From: Fasciolopsis buskii
Taxonomy: Eukaryota; Platyhelminthes; Trematoda; Plagiorchiida; Fasciolidae
Assembly (NCBI GenBank): GCA_008360955.1
Contig: LUCM01001708.1
Location: 1 to 64,000 of the forward strand
DNA: 64,000 nt
Direction of reading: 5' to 3'
This document shows, in pieces, positions 23,001 to 31,500 of this stretch (position 1 is its first letter; every line of letters starts with the position of its first letter). The translations under genes and the position numbers were made by a program. The notes beneath the pieces were generated by a model, which worked only from the letters and a program-made list of their open reading frames with translations, ran no database searches and was not told where the DNA came from.

Positions 23001-26000
23001 TTGGTTGGGTGACAGACACTTAAACGACTAGATCAGTATCGGAAAAATTTCTTTTGGGGCACAAGAAGGGTGCCATCGGGTGTCGAATAAGCCCTTTGCA
23101 GTGTGAACTCTACGGGTACACTGGATATGATTAGCGCTCCAACGGCCGAATCGGGTCCTGAAGGTGACCAAAAGGCACATCGTAACCTTAGGTGTAACTA
23201 TAGTTGATAGTCTCCATAAGCTTCAGATAAAGCACTTCGGCATCCAGGTTTCAAAAGTCTCCTTGTCAAATGAGGTGGTGCCAAGCCTATAATGCGGAAA
23301 CCGGAAGTCGACCAATTTGGTTTCCAGCTACAATAATTTCGCCAGTAACCTCTCTGACGATTTTACAAGAGAAAAACAAGAGAAAGCCTGTGTCTACGTT
23401 TCCCAGGACGCCTCGAATTCCTTTTTCAATCTAATCTTCCGTCATCAGTCGTTCGCGCGAATTATTATTCTCCGCTTCATATGAACACCAAAATCGTTCG
23501 AGAAACGCTGCACTTTTTTGAACATTCTCAAATTGACGGGTCTAGATGATGCTTGACCGACCACCTTTAAAATGTGTGCGTGCAGCTGGCTCCGGTTATA
23601 CTGTTTGTCGTCATTCGGTAGTTTTTATTTCCTGGGCACTTTAAAACACTGGGTTTTCTTAAACCCGAATGCGTTGACCTACAAGGCCCACAACAACTAT
23701 TCAATGCTTCTCCTATCATCTCAAAATGACCTCTAATACCCCCACCCGACTGCAAGTTCCTCGAAAGAATACACATTGGCCACCAACCCGGCATCCATAG
23801 TCATTCCATCGGCTACTGGCTGTTTTTTCACAATCCTGATCGGCTGCATTCAATGGTCACAAAACTTGCGGTATCTTCAAAGCCTTTCATCCAATGCAGT
23901 ACTGAGGTTCGCGACGGGGCTATTTCCAGCTCTCATATCGCGCGTCGACGAGGCTCTTCCAAATCACTTACCTATGAACATCACTCTTCCAAAGTGTTGT
24001 TCTTGTATCTACCTTCTTTTTACTTCTACATCAGTTTACTATTCGGCATCAAATGTTTTTACCCTACCTCCGCTCTTATTGTATAGCGGTCCGGTCCCCC
24101 TTACACTAGAATACTGCACCAAAGTGCGGAAAATGGAATGATGTTTTTCCGTCCGGACCAAGTTCAACACAAGGAGCTTCAACTGATCAGTGATCCCATT
24201 CTAAATTCTAGCGTGCAGACTTTGGTCCATTAGTGAACAGCTGCTGTTTTTTCCTAAGGTTAATATATAGACCTGAAATTCGAAGTCTGCCCATTCAGTC
24301 ACCGTCTGTGCAAAAACCATGCAATGCTCTTGAATTGTAACTGCATGCATCCAGCAATGTGAACTGCAGCACTTGTGGCGCCGGTTTGATACTTCCTTGA
24401 AGTTGAAATATCGTGAGTACTGTGCCGCAGTGCGCTTAGTTCTCTTGCATGGTTGTGAGACATGGATTATGAGTGTCGAAAATGTTCGTCGTTTGGAGGT
24501 TTTTGATCGCCGATGTCCACGTAGTATGGCTAGGGTTGGATGGGGTGGCCGGGTGAGTAATGTGGAGATTTGGGATTTAGTATTGTCAGTTTTGAGTACA
24601 TTTTATCTCAGCGTATGAAGCTTAGAAGACTATGCCGATTGGGTCACGTGTTGTGTATGACGAATGCTCGTCTAACACACCGTGCCCTATTTTGCTTTCC
24701 TCCCAAGGGGTGAAAGAAACCACGTGGAGACCAGCGGATCACGTGGCAACGTAGAATGAGGAAACGTACAGCAAACTTAGGTAAGGCAGGTGTCTCAATT
24801 CTTCGTGGTTAGGATCCGAAAGATCCGTCAACTAGCTAGCTGGAGACAAAGAATAATATGGCAGTGAACTGCAAACAATGGCGATCGTGTTGTCATTTCC
24901 TATCGAATCAGAATGATTGAAAAGTGCGTTTGTACGGTGCGTAGGCTACTACAGCATTTTAATCTTTTCCCGTCTGTGTAGGTCCATTGTCTGTTCGTCT
25001 TGAATATTGACTCTTCGTATACAAACATGTAATTCTGGGTAAAACGCAGCGGTCAGTGGGGTCTTCCTTACTGTTCATCGCTGAGCGATGACGGCCTTAG
25101 AAACAATGTCTCAGACGGCGGTCTGGTAGCGCCGTACTAACGAGGAGATTGACAATCACACTCCTGATACTCGGTATGGCGCGGAATAACACAAGGTCTC
25201 AATAAGTCTGGCATGGTAATAGACCGGATGACTAGTCACCCACGGCAGATCTGTCCTATAAATGGAAATCCATACATTTCATTCACCCCGGGATGACAAC
25301 AATGGAAAATATTATTTACCTACTCACCTTCAGTCCTTCTCCCGCTAAGGACGTGACCAGTACACTGATTTTCACGTGAGCATGCCCGAAATTTATCAGT
25401 ACGATACCGTTTAACGACGGAATTTATCTCTTTCACAGTAGTAAGATTCTCTGTGTCGTGAGACCTGACAGACCTAATAGACGACGTGTTTAAAGTGCAC
25501 ACAAATTAGAAGTCAAACCATAAGACTTTCCGCGGTTCACGATTCAAACCAACAGAACATATTATCACATTGGCGAAAACAAGAAGCGATATGAAAATAT
25601 AACCGGACACAGTAGATATATCCGGTAGCTATTGTAGAAGGAACAAACACTCTCGTGAAACATAAATGACTCACTTGTGATTTGATAATTGGTTTTCTTT
25701 AAATCGCAATAGTAAAGTTGGTTCTTTGGTTCGCAGCCTTCTTGAATGCCTACGAACACGTATCGACCACAGACTGATACTTCCGCAGCACTAAATTTGG
25801 GATGGATCCACGAGATTTACAACGATACGCTACAGCGAAAACATACGAATTGCGACTAAAATCAACGTGAAACTCTAAGATACCCGAAAGGTCAAAGGAG
25901 TCCATTAAGTTACAGTTTACTAATTTACCCGTATAGGCATTCGCTAACAGCATAAATACGGATGGATAAGTGTGCATAGCATTCTATCCGAGGAATTTAC

Positions 26001-29000
26001 ACAAAATACATTAAACAAGTGCACTCGTTCTATAGCTGTTAGCCAAACGGACAAGAGACTTACAACAGCCAAGTTGGATGATCAGGGCGCTCATAGCATA
26101 AGATGTCCTCCGATTGGTCGGTGCCCAGTCGGTGATACATTAGCTTCTGATTTTGATTGGACGTTGTTTCGGTTCCATCCGCCTTACCTTCGTGGTCACG
26201 AAACATACAATAGAAGACACCCTTCTCATCATGAGTCCACTCGATACTGCTGAATTTGACATGATTCAAGACGTCTGGCAACAGCTCGCCCGTATCAGAC
26301 CGCTTGAACTGCAAGTGAGGCGAACAGTTGAAAACTATTTAAGGAAGTTCGGGTAATGAGCATACCTTGACTTCTGACCAATCGGAACCTCCGTAACTAA
26401 GGCCGTAAGCGAGATACTGTCCTTCCTCAGAAAAGCTGTAGGTTCGAACGGATGTCAAGCCATCGGGGTCGATCTGATTTGGATCCAAAAAAACGGTTGG
26501 TGTGTCGGTCAGATCTTTCAGTCGATAAAGAACGCTAAAAGGTAAGCTTCAGAGAATGACTATGAGAGATACCTTTGATTTTGTAAACCTGTATTCAACC
26601 AAAAATAGTAATATTGGCCAGATCTGAACGGGCACGAAAAACGTTCGTAGTTCCAAATCTCCTTTAGGCTGAAGAAAAACCGAGATAATAAAAAATAACT
26701 TGGCACATTAACGACCCATACCGTTGTCGCATCTGCTCTTTGTTTGGGCACCGGTTGAGATACGTTTCAGTGACTTTGTTCTGAGCTTCAACAAAAGCGC
26801 CAGTCTCCGTGGAGTCGGGGTCCTCCAACCATCTGTATGGATCCGGAATCTTTCGGGAAAACAACAAACAGAGCAGCAGAAAACAGAACAGGCAGAGCTG
26901 AATCAGTGTGAAAAATATAAACATGATTTGCAAAACTACCTGCAGTCGTAGGACAATGGCACTTGCAATGTAATTCTGATCATGACTACTCTTTTGACTG
27001 CTTGTCTTCTGACACATTTTCTCTGATCTATCCCAGCCACCGGTGTTCAACTGTAAAATGAATTCAGCTACAATTCAGAGATCTCAAAACTACCGATTGT
27101 TCCTACGGATACAAAAGCACGTCTGGTTCACAATACAACACAACAGTGCCTAAGCAATGATTCGTAGAAATTGATAGTCGGACGCAGATAGCTGCCAAGC
27201 ATCTCCGTGTCCCACGACTGCAGTAAAACCTTTACCACAATGAAGGCCGGATATCGTGGCGGGGCCCCATGAGTAGCAAGTTTGCGAGTACTCGAAATTC
27301 GCCATATGGTCTCCTCAACATCAACCCTAGTTGTAACGAAGATACTGACAACGTCAGAAACGATACAGTAAGGTGTGAATGCAGGCACAGGCTCCGGAAC
27401 ATCTTGGGAATGTAAACTACACTTCAAAAAAGTAAACCACATAACACGACTGGATAGTTTAGTCGGAAAACTGCCCGAAGCGCACTCCATTGCTTGTGCA
27501 TCACTGCCGAACAAGGCAATATCCTCGACATATTGTAAGTCGAAAACTTTGTTCTCTGGTAGGAGTTCAACCACCACCTGCTAGACCAAACCAAGCATTC
27601 TGTAGAATATTATTTGATAGATTGGAGAAAAAAAAAGGGGAATATAAGACGACCTCATCGTGCTCTAATGATGGTGAAAACTCGCAAAAAACAACTACAG
27701 GCCCACTTTCAACCTGTTTTTTGATACACCCTACCACGACCGACATGTTCCAGTGTAGTCGCCCAGTCTTATCGATAGAGCCCAACACAATGGTCGTTAC
27801 TCTTCACAAGTTATAATGGCGTCTAGGCAACTGTTGGGAGCATGTATAAACAATAACCTTGCATTAGGAGACTGGTTTGCTTGCCACCTCGCAGCACTGA
27901 ATATCAGCGGAAAATAATTAAAAAACAAATCAGAATTATAGAGGGTTAAAAGGCCTGGAATGCAAGAACGCCAGACTACAGCACTGAGGCGACCCACCTA
28001 AAACCTTTAATCATCGTCCTGGAGGATCTCGTGGATCCCAACGCGGTAATCTAACTCGCCCTATTCGGGAGAGTCCATTAGTTAGGGTTCGTATACGTTT
28101 TCGTCACTCTGACTTAACTCCCAATCGCTACCTGCCTCCGAAGATGGTGTCCATCGGGGAAGTCAATCTATTCGAATTCAGTACATGTTCGATCGACTTA
28201 GGTTTGCGACCGAAAACTCTGCACCTAACTTCAGCCACGTTAATATAACCCCACCATAATCCACTAATACTACGGAAACAGCGTTCCAACAAAAGCTCCT
28301 GTTACAGTGTTTTCCAACTTGCGTAGTAGGTGATCTTACTGTATGACTACAGACAATGGGGGTAAGCTTCTCCAGTCTTGTGGAGATAATCAAACATCTC
28401 GATAGTGCGTCGCAAAGTAAAATGGCGCTTTATCTCGACGGGTACTTTGGGTCAATTCGACTATACAGCGGCAAACTATCATAGGCATTATTCTGTTCAA
28501 AACTAGTCCATGTACTTTGAGCAATAAAAATGAAGTCAAAGCAAACATTCGTTCTAATGCGGTTTTCGCTACAGGTCAACGTAAATCGGAAACCCGATTA
28601 GTGTTTTAACGTTTATCTGAGAAATCGTCTTTTGTGGACAATGGATTCGGGACCACAGACGAAATCTGCTGGCGAAAGCACCGCCTGCTTGATTTGATTC
28701 ACACACTTATCTAAACTGCTGTTCATCGGAGGTATTAGCGTGTCTGATAGTTTCTGCTGATAACTGGAAATAACAGCCGGATCAGAAAGACGTTTATCCG
28801 TCAACCGGGCTTACGGTCTGCATCAATGGTCAATGAAGTGCAGCAACCCCCGCATTCGAACTATTGCATGGTCAGATTCAAAGTACGCGAACCAGTACGA
28901 TCTAGTTCTGAACAGAACAGCGTCAACGGTAGCCTACCGCTACATGATCGATTTTACTCAAGGTACCTATTGAGTTAGAGCGCCATGTCGTTGTGATGCG

Positions 29001-30799
29001 AACTGTGTCGAAAACTCGTTAGACAGGAATGGATGGTTATCTGTACAAAAGTGGGGCAGCCCATCTCCGTTAACTGAACGCTGAGCGGGCAAGGCGCGAC
29101 GCCCACCTGAAAAAGCTTCTGATGAATTTAGTTTTTCAGCCTAGGCACGAATATCGCCTGTTACCGCTAAAATGTCAGTCTCTTTTCGCTTGCGCGGAAC
29201 AGTGGCAAATTCGCCTTTTGTGTTAGCGCATACGCCAGTATGATGACCAAGTTGCGCTCAACACAGCTACCCTTCCGAGCGCCGACTGATCTCTGCAGTC
29301 TCACGGCGCATACATCGGGACTCAGTAGGAAATAGCCGCTTCAGCATTGTCAATCGACAATATTCCAATATCTCGTCGACCCGCAGCTCGAGGTGTTTCG
29401 TCACATGAGGTATGCAGAGAAAGTCTTGGTGAGATACTGGGATCAGTTAACTGAATTACACAACACAAGTTATGAATTCGTGTTTCACTGACGCAGCAGA
29501 CATCAATCAAAAGTGAATCCATTGCCAGTGATAAACAAGTCCGTTGGCTGGCGTACGTGAAAGTGCGCACATTGAAGGAACCAAAATTCAGAGGTTGACG
29601 AGGCTTGGGAAAATCTGGACTAGCAGAATGAAAACTAGCGGCTACACTACTTGACAACGAACCATTGCAAGTATCCGGCGTGTGATCAGTAGGGACATTA
29701 TGGGCAGGCAGAGGGGTCAAAGACATTTGGTTGGGGATAGAAGAGACAGGTTGAATATAAAAGAGGGGACTCTGAGCAATATCATACGTACCGCTACCTG
29801 CCCCCGCTCGACGCAATAGGCAGTGCAGTCCTGATTATCCTGCGCGACCACCAATGCAGCATGGAATTCTTTGTAGATGTGTTACTGGTGTGGAATGGTG
29901 GACAAGTGTTGCTAGATAGTCCAACCGCTGGGCAGAAGGACGATTAGGGTCCTTAACCAAACACCTTGGTTCTAACGAGAACCTGACCGCCAGGCGGCGG
30001 GAAGTGACTGAGTAGAAACCCATCCTACCTGGATCAACTAGTCATCCACTCATCTGTCCGACTAAGTTGCCAGCTCAGATCAACCCCCAACCTGAGGAAC
30101 CAGGAGACTACCTCGTCAGAACCCCACCCATTGAAATTCGAGGCGTTATTCGATCTTCGGCTTGAGATAAGCCATCCTGTATAGCTCGCTGGGTCATGGA
30201 GGCACACAAGCTGTCACAAAACGTCAAGGTACAGTCTCGTTGTTCTCACAAGCAATTACAAAAGAAGCTTTGCGATTGTTACATAGTTCACATAGATGTC
30301 TCAGCCGCACTAGAGGTGTACTACTGGCCAATGATAGTAAAACTGGCTAAACATGGTAACCAGCCGTACAACATGCAGGCAATTTGATCATCGGAAAACA
30401 AGGGGACCGATGGAGATGCGATCTTTGCCTGGCCGGTCTTGGCAGATTGTCAGTGGACACACCATGCCTCCACCGAGCGAAGAACCTTAAGGTTCTGAAA
30501 CTTTTGATTTACAAGTTACCATGGCACTGTAAATCAACATCTGAAACCACTTTAACAATGTGGCAGTAGAAAATTTAACGGATAATCGCTGCCGCATGTT
30601 CGTATAACAGCGCAAATCAAAGTAAATCCGCCACATCAGTGGTGAAAACCAAAGACATCGGGCAATTCGACACCACGAATCAGTGACTTCCAGAAAGAAT
30701 TAAACTGGTTTGAAAACGTACCTCAACACCGAAGTGATTTTCAATGCACTTTTCATCCCTGCGAACCTCCGGGTATAAGGAAGCGGACAATTTCGGCAT
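4832..30799 (-). CDS. PREP: Prolyl endopeptidase (prolyl oligopeptidase, S9A), 15 of about 16 exons
   Basis: Cytosolic serine peptidase that cuts short peptides after proline. Fifteen exons join in phase to 694 codons; animal enzymes are near 710, so only the last 20 or so residues are missing. Residues 1-70 hold the N-terminal segment ([15 protein letters not shown]), about 75-430 the seven-bladed propeller, and about 431-694 the hydrolase domain. Visible active-site residues are Tyr476 (LYGYGGF, oxyanion hole), Ser557 in GGSNGG, Asn558, Trp598 (IGHAW), Asp644 and Arg646 ([10 protein letters not shown]), and His685 (KAGHGAGKP). The first Met of exon 1 (30799) precedes the conserved YPEVRRDE stretch and fits the family's N-terminus; an in-frame Met at 30865 is possible but less likely. 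Every internal splice site is GT-AG. Introns of 38-57 bases separate exons 2 to 5; the larger introns carry old retroelements on both strands. No signal peptide is seen. The gene looks intact. Confidence 0.95.
5067..7892. other. PREP intron 14, no recognisable element
   Basis: A 2.8-kb intron. A short stretch near 5571-5600 resembles the RTE tail at 28018-28035 (GGATCT-GTGGA-CC pattern) and may be old RTE debris. A plus-strand open frame of 144 codons at 7216-7650 lies antisense to the gene; it is leucine and serine rich and matches nothing I know. The rest shows nothing. Confidence 0.4.
7893..8090 (-). CDS. PREP: PREP exon 14 (catalytic serine)
   Basis: Encodes [20 protein letters not shown] and [20 protein letters not shown]. 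Ser557 in GGSNGG is the nucleophile, Asn558 helps the oxyanion hole, and Trp598 stacks on the substrate proline. Confidence 0.97.
8424..8527 (-). mobile_element. tRNA-derived SINE-like element (copy 2)
   Basis: On the minus strand, 8527-8458 is a 70-base tRNA-like unit. It begins GGCGGTG and ends TACCGCC, which pair except for one position. It has an A-box-like TGATCAAACGG and a decayed B-box. It continues into a tail (8457-8424) alignable to the tail of the copy at 10436-10474, including the words ACTTGGCAGCCCTC. Shared body and tail at two sites make it a repeat family rather than a tRNA gene. Confidence 0.7.
8751..8867 (-). CDS. PREP: PREP exon 13
   Basis: Encodes [20 protein letters not shown] and [16 protein letters not shown], the block before the nucleophile (family EYGETWHKGG and NCFDDFQCAAEYL). 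The acceptor AATAG gives GG-EYG across the junction. Confidence 0.95.
9141..9717 (+). mobile_element. Solo LTR with 4-base target duplication
   Basis: The element starts TGTTATGG and ends CATAACA, a near-perfect inverted terminal pair, and is flanked on both sides by TACT (9137-9140 and 9718-9721). A TATA box (TATATAA) lies at 9357-9363, as expected for the promoter of an LTR. A second, diverged copy lies inverted at 19482-19965. No internal gag or pol is attached, so it is a solo LTR left by recombination. The superfamily cannot be read from an LTR alone; a 4-base duplication suits Ty3/gypsy. Confidence 0.82.
9722..10074. other. Non-coding part of PREP intron 12
   Basis: A plus-strand open frame of 96 codons (9736-10026) starts just beyond the solo LTR. 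It has no recognisable domain, and I treat it as chance. Confidence 0.4.
10075..10223 (-). CDS. PREP: PREP exon 12
   Basis: Encodes [20 protein letters not shown] and [11 protein letters not shown]. It contains Tyr476 of the oxyanion hole in LYGYGGF. It ends with two bases of a codon before GTAAGTCG. Confidence 0.97.
10436..10544 (-). mobile_element. tRNA-derived SINE-like element (copy 1)
   Basis: On the minus strand, 10544-10475 forms a 70-base tRNA-like cloverleaf. The 7-base acceptor stem GGCGGTG pairs perfectly with CACCGCC, and the D-stem is CAAG with CTTG. The A-box TGGCCAAGCGG fits the consensus and the B-box GGTCCGAATCC has one mismatch. The anticodon arm is irregular and a diverged sister lies at 8424-8527 with the same tail, so I call it a SINE, though a tRNA pseudogene is possible. 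It lies in PREP intron 11, on the same strand as the gene. Confidence 0.75.
10545..11439. other. Non-coding part of PREP intron 11
   Basis: Nothing recognisable. Open frames are short and overlap on both strands. Confidence 0.5.
11440..13455 (-). pseudogene. RTE-like non-LTR retrotransposon (copy A), dead
   Basis: The most complete RTE copy by linker plus reverse transcriptase. Minus-strand order: the linker between endonuclease and reverse transcriptase ([20 protein letters not shown] and [16 protein letters not shown], 13430-13290); a frameshift near 13050; the palm ([14 protein letters not shown] near 12880, [13 protein letters not shown] near 12760); a stop near 12545; CADD near 12483; and the C-terminal region and tail to about 11440. 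Over 11550-13038 it is identical to copy B, including the stop. Beyond those limits the two tails are only loosely similar. It lies in PREP intron 11, in the same orientation as the gene. Confidence 0.9.
13456..13660 (-). pseudogene. Chimeric RTE fragment with the reverse transcriptase core deleted
   Basis: Minus-strand reading gives [15 protein letters not shown], the first palm block, then at once [20 protein letters not shown] and [18 protein letters not shown], which belong to the C-terminal region several hundred residues later. It then runs directly into the linker of copy A. This is an older truncated RTE copy with a large internal deletion, abutting or invaded by copy A. It is clearly diverged from A and B (HSWRRPDIS against NLWRPFDTS). 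Confidence 0.75.
13730..13843 (-). CDS. PREP: PREP exon 11
   Basis: Encodes [15 protein letters not shown] and [18 protein letters not shown]. This is the hinge where the chain re-enters the alpha/beta hydrolase domain (family FYPSKDGTKIPMFIV). Phase 0 at both ends. Confidence 0.95.
13844..14789. other. Non-coding part of PREP intron 10
   Basis: No recognisable element or exon. Confidence 0.5.
14790..15180 (+). pseudogene. C-terminal end of a non-LTR reverse transcriptase (plus-strand member of inverted pair)
   Basis: Across frameshifts the plus strand reads CEEFVHRTC, then [13 protein letters not shown], then [13 protein letters not shown]. These match in order [21 protein letters not shown] and [13 protein letters not shown] of the minus-strand copy at 15661-16035. 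The spacing and the HPLH..F...RS style of the tail suggest the C-terminus of a non-LTR (CR1/jockey-type) protein. Family assignment is inference; the homology between the two copies is direct. Confidence 0.55.
15181..15660. other. Spacer between inverted retroelement tails
   Basis: AT-rich, including an AAATAAATAAATAAATAAAG tract near 15578-15598. No gene. Confidence 0.6.
15661..16035 (-). pseudogene. C-terminal end of a non-LTR reverse transcriptase (minus-strand member of inverted pair)
   Basis: Uninterrupted frame of 123 codons. It contains [37 protein letters not shown] and [20 protein letters not shown], and ends at a stop near 15661. It looks like the end of a CR1/jockey-type reverse transcriptase protein and matches the plus-strand copy at 14790-15180. 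The upstream catalytic domain is absent. Confidence 0.55.
16200..16300 (-). mobile_element. RTE 3' tail fragment
   Basis: The words CTGCGTTTTTCCCAGA, GTGAATATGCAAGGGGAAC and GGATCTAC correspond, in the same order and spacing, to the untranslated tails of the RTE copies at 1905-1975, 11490-11560 and (inverted) 24960-25060. The coding part is absent. Confidence 0.6.
16330..16520 (-). mobile_element. Fragment like the 5' region of the intron-1 RTE
   Basis: Bases 16400-16475 align, in the same orientation, to 30065-30135 at the 5' end of the RTE copy in intron 1. Shared words are GAGTTGCCA / AAGTTGCCA, GACTAC, TCGTCAG / TTGTCAG and ACCCATTGA. It lies immediately next to an RTE tail piece, so this locus holds the two ends of RTE-type elements without the middle. 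Confidence 0.5.
16521..17616. other. Non-coding part of PREP intron 10
   Basis: No recognisable element. Confidence 0.5.
17617..17697 (-). CDS. PREP: PREP exon 10
   Basis: Encodes [20 protein letters not shown], the last propeller strands before the hydrolase domain (family FYQFTSFLSPG). Twenty-seven codons, phase 0 at both ends, acceptor TTCAAG, donor GTAAGT. Confidence 0.94.
17698..18589. other. Non-coding part of PREP intron 9
   Basis: No recognisable element. Confidence 0.5.
18590..19260 (+). pseudogene. RTE-like C-terminal fragment, plus strand, heavily broken
   Basis: Across several frames the plus strand reads [20 protein letters not shown], then [15 protein letters not shown], then [17 protein letters not shown] and [12 protein letters not shown]. 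These are the ordered landmarks of the RTE C-terminal region (KCK..L.DW, VD.F.YLGS.IS, RLRWLGHVLRM). It is more diverged than copies A and B and belongs to a different RTE subfamily. It lies antisense to PREP in intron 9. Confidence 0.7.
19482..19965 (-). mobile_element. Diverged LTR copy, inverted relative to the 9.1-kb LTR
   Basis: Read on the minus strand it aligns along most of its length to 9190-9717. It shares CTCTATCG beside a TATATAAACG box (19828-19837), GACCCACCAATA, the CGTGTCCTACTAGACCACAG-like block, and the terminal GGCAATATAACA. The 5' terminus is unclear, and no target duplication could be defined. A stretch of about 35 bases present at 9250-9285 is missing here. Confidence 0.75.
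20383..20487 (-). CDS. PREP: PREP exon 9
   Basis: Encodes [20 protein letters not shown] and GITGRKRDT, the block equivalent to [20 protein letters not shown]. Phase 0 at both ends. The donor is GTAGGT directly after ATG. Confidence 0.93.
20692..20712. repeat. (TA)n tract
   Basis: Short run of TA dinucleotides in PREP intron 8. Confidence 0.9.
21105..21179 (-). mobile_element. tRNA-like SINE fragment (copy 3, different type)
   Basis: On the minus strand, a 75-base unit begins GCCCGGTAGCG and ends TTCGGGC, so five acceptor bases pair. The A-box TAGCGTAATGG fits the consensus and a B-box-like GGTTCGCGTGC follows. The motif GGCTTAGGCGCTCGACTCAGG is typical of tRNA-derived elements. It does not share the tail of the copies at 8.4 and 10.4 kb. 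An old tRNA pseudogene is the alternative. Confidence 0.55.
21180..22046. other. Non-coding part of PREP intron 8
   Basis: Nothing recognised. A GC-rich block near 21790-21910 (runs such as GGGGGTCCGCC) may be another old short repeat, but I have no second copy to prove it. Confidence 0.4.
22047..22151 (-). CDS. PREP: PREP exon 8
   Basis: Encodes [20 protein letters not shown] and SHLKDVK, aligning to the KWKVLVPEHEKDVLEWVAC block. Phase 0 at both ends; donor GTAAGTC. Confidence 0.94.
22271..22416 (-). CDS. PREP: PREP exon 7
   Basis: Encodes [18 protein letters not shown] and [17 protein letters not shown], matching the propeller strands around VKLIDNFEGEYDYV of animal enzymes. Acceptor CAACAG, donor GTAAGC, end phase 0. 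Intron 6 before it is about 3.3 kb. Confidence 0.94.
22417..24364. other. Non-coding part of PREP intron 6
   Basis: About 1.9 kb with overlapping short open frames on both strands and no domain I can name. Confidence 0.4.
24365..25100 (+). pseudogene. RTE-like C-terminal fragment and tail, plus strand
   Basis: The plus strand reads [40 protein letters not shown] and [13 protein letters not shown]. After a frameshift it reads [18 protein letters not shown], then the same tail as copies A and B. It is clearly the same subfamily as A and B ([16 protein letters not shown]) but independently decayed and lacking the palm. It lies antisense to PREP in intron 6. Confidence 0.85.
25675..25790 (-). 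CDS. PREP: PREP exon 6
   Basis: Encodes [19 protein letters not shown] and [10 protein letters not shown]. Splicing to exon 5 gives TWLF-AAEVS, in the same place as the family's AEVSDDGRY. It ends with one base of a codon before GTGAGTC. Confidence 0.95.
26064..26308 (-). CDS. PREP: PREP exon 5
   Basis: Encodes [20 protein letters not shown] and [14 protein letters not shown], typical propeller strands. It opens in phase 0 after CTTGCAG and ends with two bases of a codon before GTAAGTCT. At 245 bases it is the longest exon found. Confidence 0.95.
26366..26534 (-). CDS. PREP: PREP exon 4
   Basis: Encodes [13 protein letters not shown] and [20 protein letters not shown], propeller blade sequence that aligns without gaps to the family. 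It ends in phase 0 before GTATGC. Intron 4 is 57 bases. Confidence 0.95.
26573..26668 (-). CDS. PREP: PREP exon 3
   Basis: Encodes [14 protein letters not shown] and [13 protein letters not shown], the start of the propeller domain. The CTTCAG acceptor is chosen because it restores the frame (R-LKEIWNY). The next acceptor-like AG, six bases on, does not. Intron 3 is only 38 bases. The last codon, split with exon 4, reads Ser where Arg is usual after QNQ. Confidence 0.92.
26722..26849 (-). CDS. PREP: PREP exon 2
   Basis: Encodes [15 protein letters not shown] and [13 protein letters not shown], the most conserved N-terminal block. It starts in phase 0 after an AAAG acceptor and ends with two bases of a codon before GTATGG. 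Intron 2 downstream is only 53 bases. Confidence 0.95.
27120..27577 (-). pseudogene. RTE-like reverse transcriptase fragment
   Basis: The minus strand opens [20 protein letters not shown], the RTE catalytic region with YVED in place of YADD, and continues DAQAMECA, the family's usual next block. After a frameshift [13 protein letters not shown] corresponds to the D..EPVPVLTLCG segment. The first catalytic Asp of the motif is replaced, and the piece is cut off at both ends. It lies in PREP intron 1. Confidence 0.7.
28000..30150 (-). pseudogene. RTE-like element with endonuclease domain, reverse transcriptase deleted
   Basis: Minus-strand order: a 5' leader (30150-29830); an APE-type endonuclease start (FGSFNVRTF near 29585 with its Asn, [13 protein letters not shown] near 29500 with its Glu); the linker ([19 protein letters not shown] near 28790 and [15 protein letters not shown] near 28700); then, skipping the whole reverse transcriptase, the C-terminal region and tail ([20 protein letters not shown] near 28290; [16 protein letters not shown] near 28050). 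It lies in PREP intron 1, same strand as the gene. Internal deletion and stops make it inactive. Confidence 0.8.
30722..30799 (-). CDS. PREP: PREP exon 1 (start codon)
   Basis: Twenty-six codons beginning [16 protein letters not shown] and ending in GVE before a GTACGT donor, phase 0. The YPEVRRDE stretch matches the YPDVYRDE start of animal prolyl oligopeptidases. Any 5' untranslated exon further upstream cannot be seen. Confidence 0.88.
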
Positions 30800-31500
30800 T
30801 GTCACCGAGGCAAATGGCAGGCTGACCCTGGGATTTGTGAGATTTCGGGTAATTATTCTGAACATTCTGCCTTTGTATTCGGATCTGCAACCAAACCGGT
30901 AAAGTATAGGAACTCCACAGCGAAATTAGTGCGAAAAATGGCGACTTTTTAGTAATCTCAAAAATCATGGAGCTGGAAAGTGCGCGCTTCCGGGCTTTGA
31001 TCATAATTTGCCGAGCCACTTAAGTAATTCAGTTTTGTTCCAGTTCTGGTTCCAGGTGGACTGCAGGACTTCACGGAGAGATGCCTAGGCAGCTGATCGC
31101 CCAGGATCTCGCACCGAAATGTCTTTAGAACAGACGATGCTCCGGCAACAGGATATCCTGCTCCACCATATAGTGGAGCACTTCTTGAAGCCTTAAGGTG
31201 TGATAACTTCTTGGCAGCCTCAGCGGGTTCAACTCAGCTCTCTTCAGATAGCACAGAAATTAACTGATCACGAGTGTCAAGCGAGCAATGAAGGCTAATC
31301 CAAAGCAGCACAGAAAGACGCCCAAAGGGGTACTACCCGTCCACAAAGGGGATCTCCGATTGTCCTCGTGATTACCTCTCCTTCATCCTGTTTCAAATTT
31401 GAGACGCGTGATTATTTTTTGTAAACGGCCAGGGAGGTTTCATGGTTGGAAGACGTGGGGAAATTTCATTTTCATTTGATATCCTCGACAAAAATGATTA
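30800..31500. other. Upstream flank of PREP, promoter not identifiable
   Basis: This should hold the PREP 5' untranslated region and promoter unless a further upstream exon exists. I see no clear TATA box or CpG-dense segment that would fix a start site. Confidence 0.35.
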
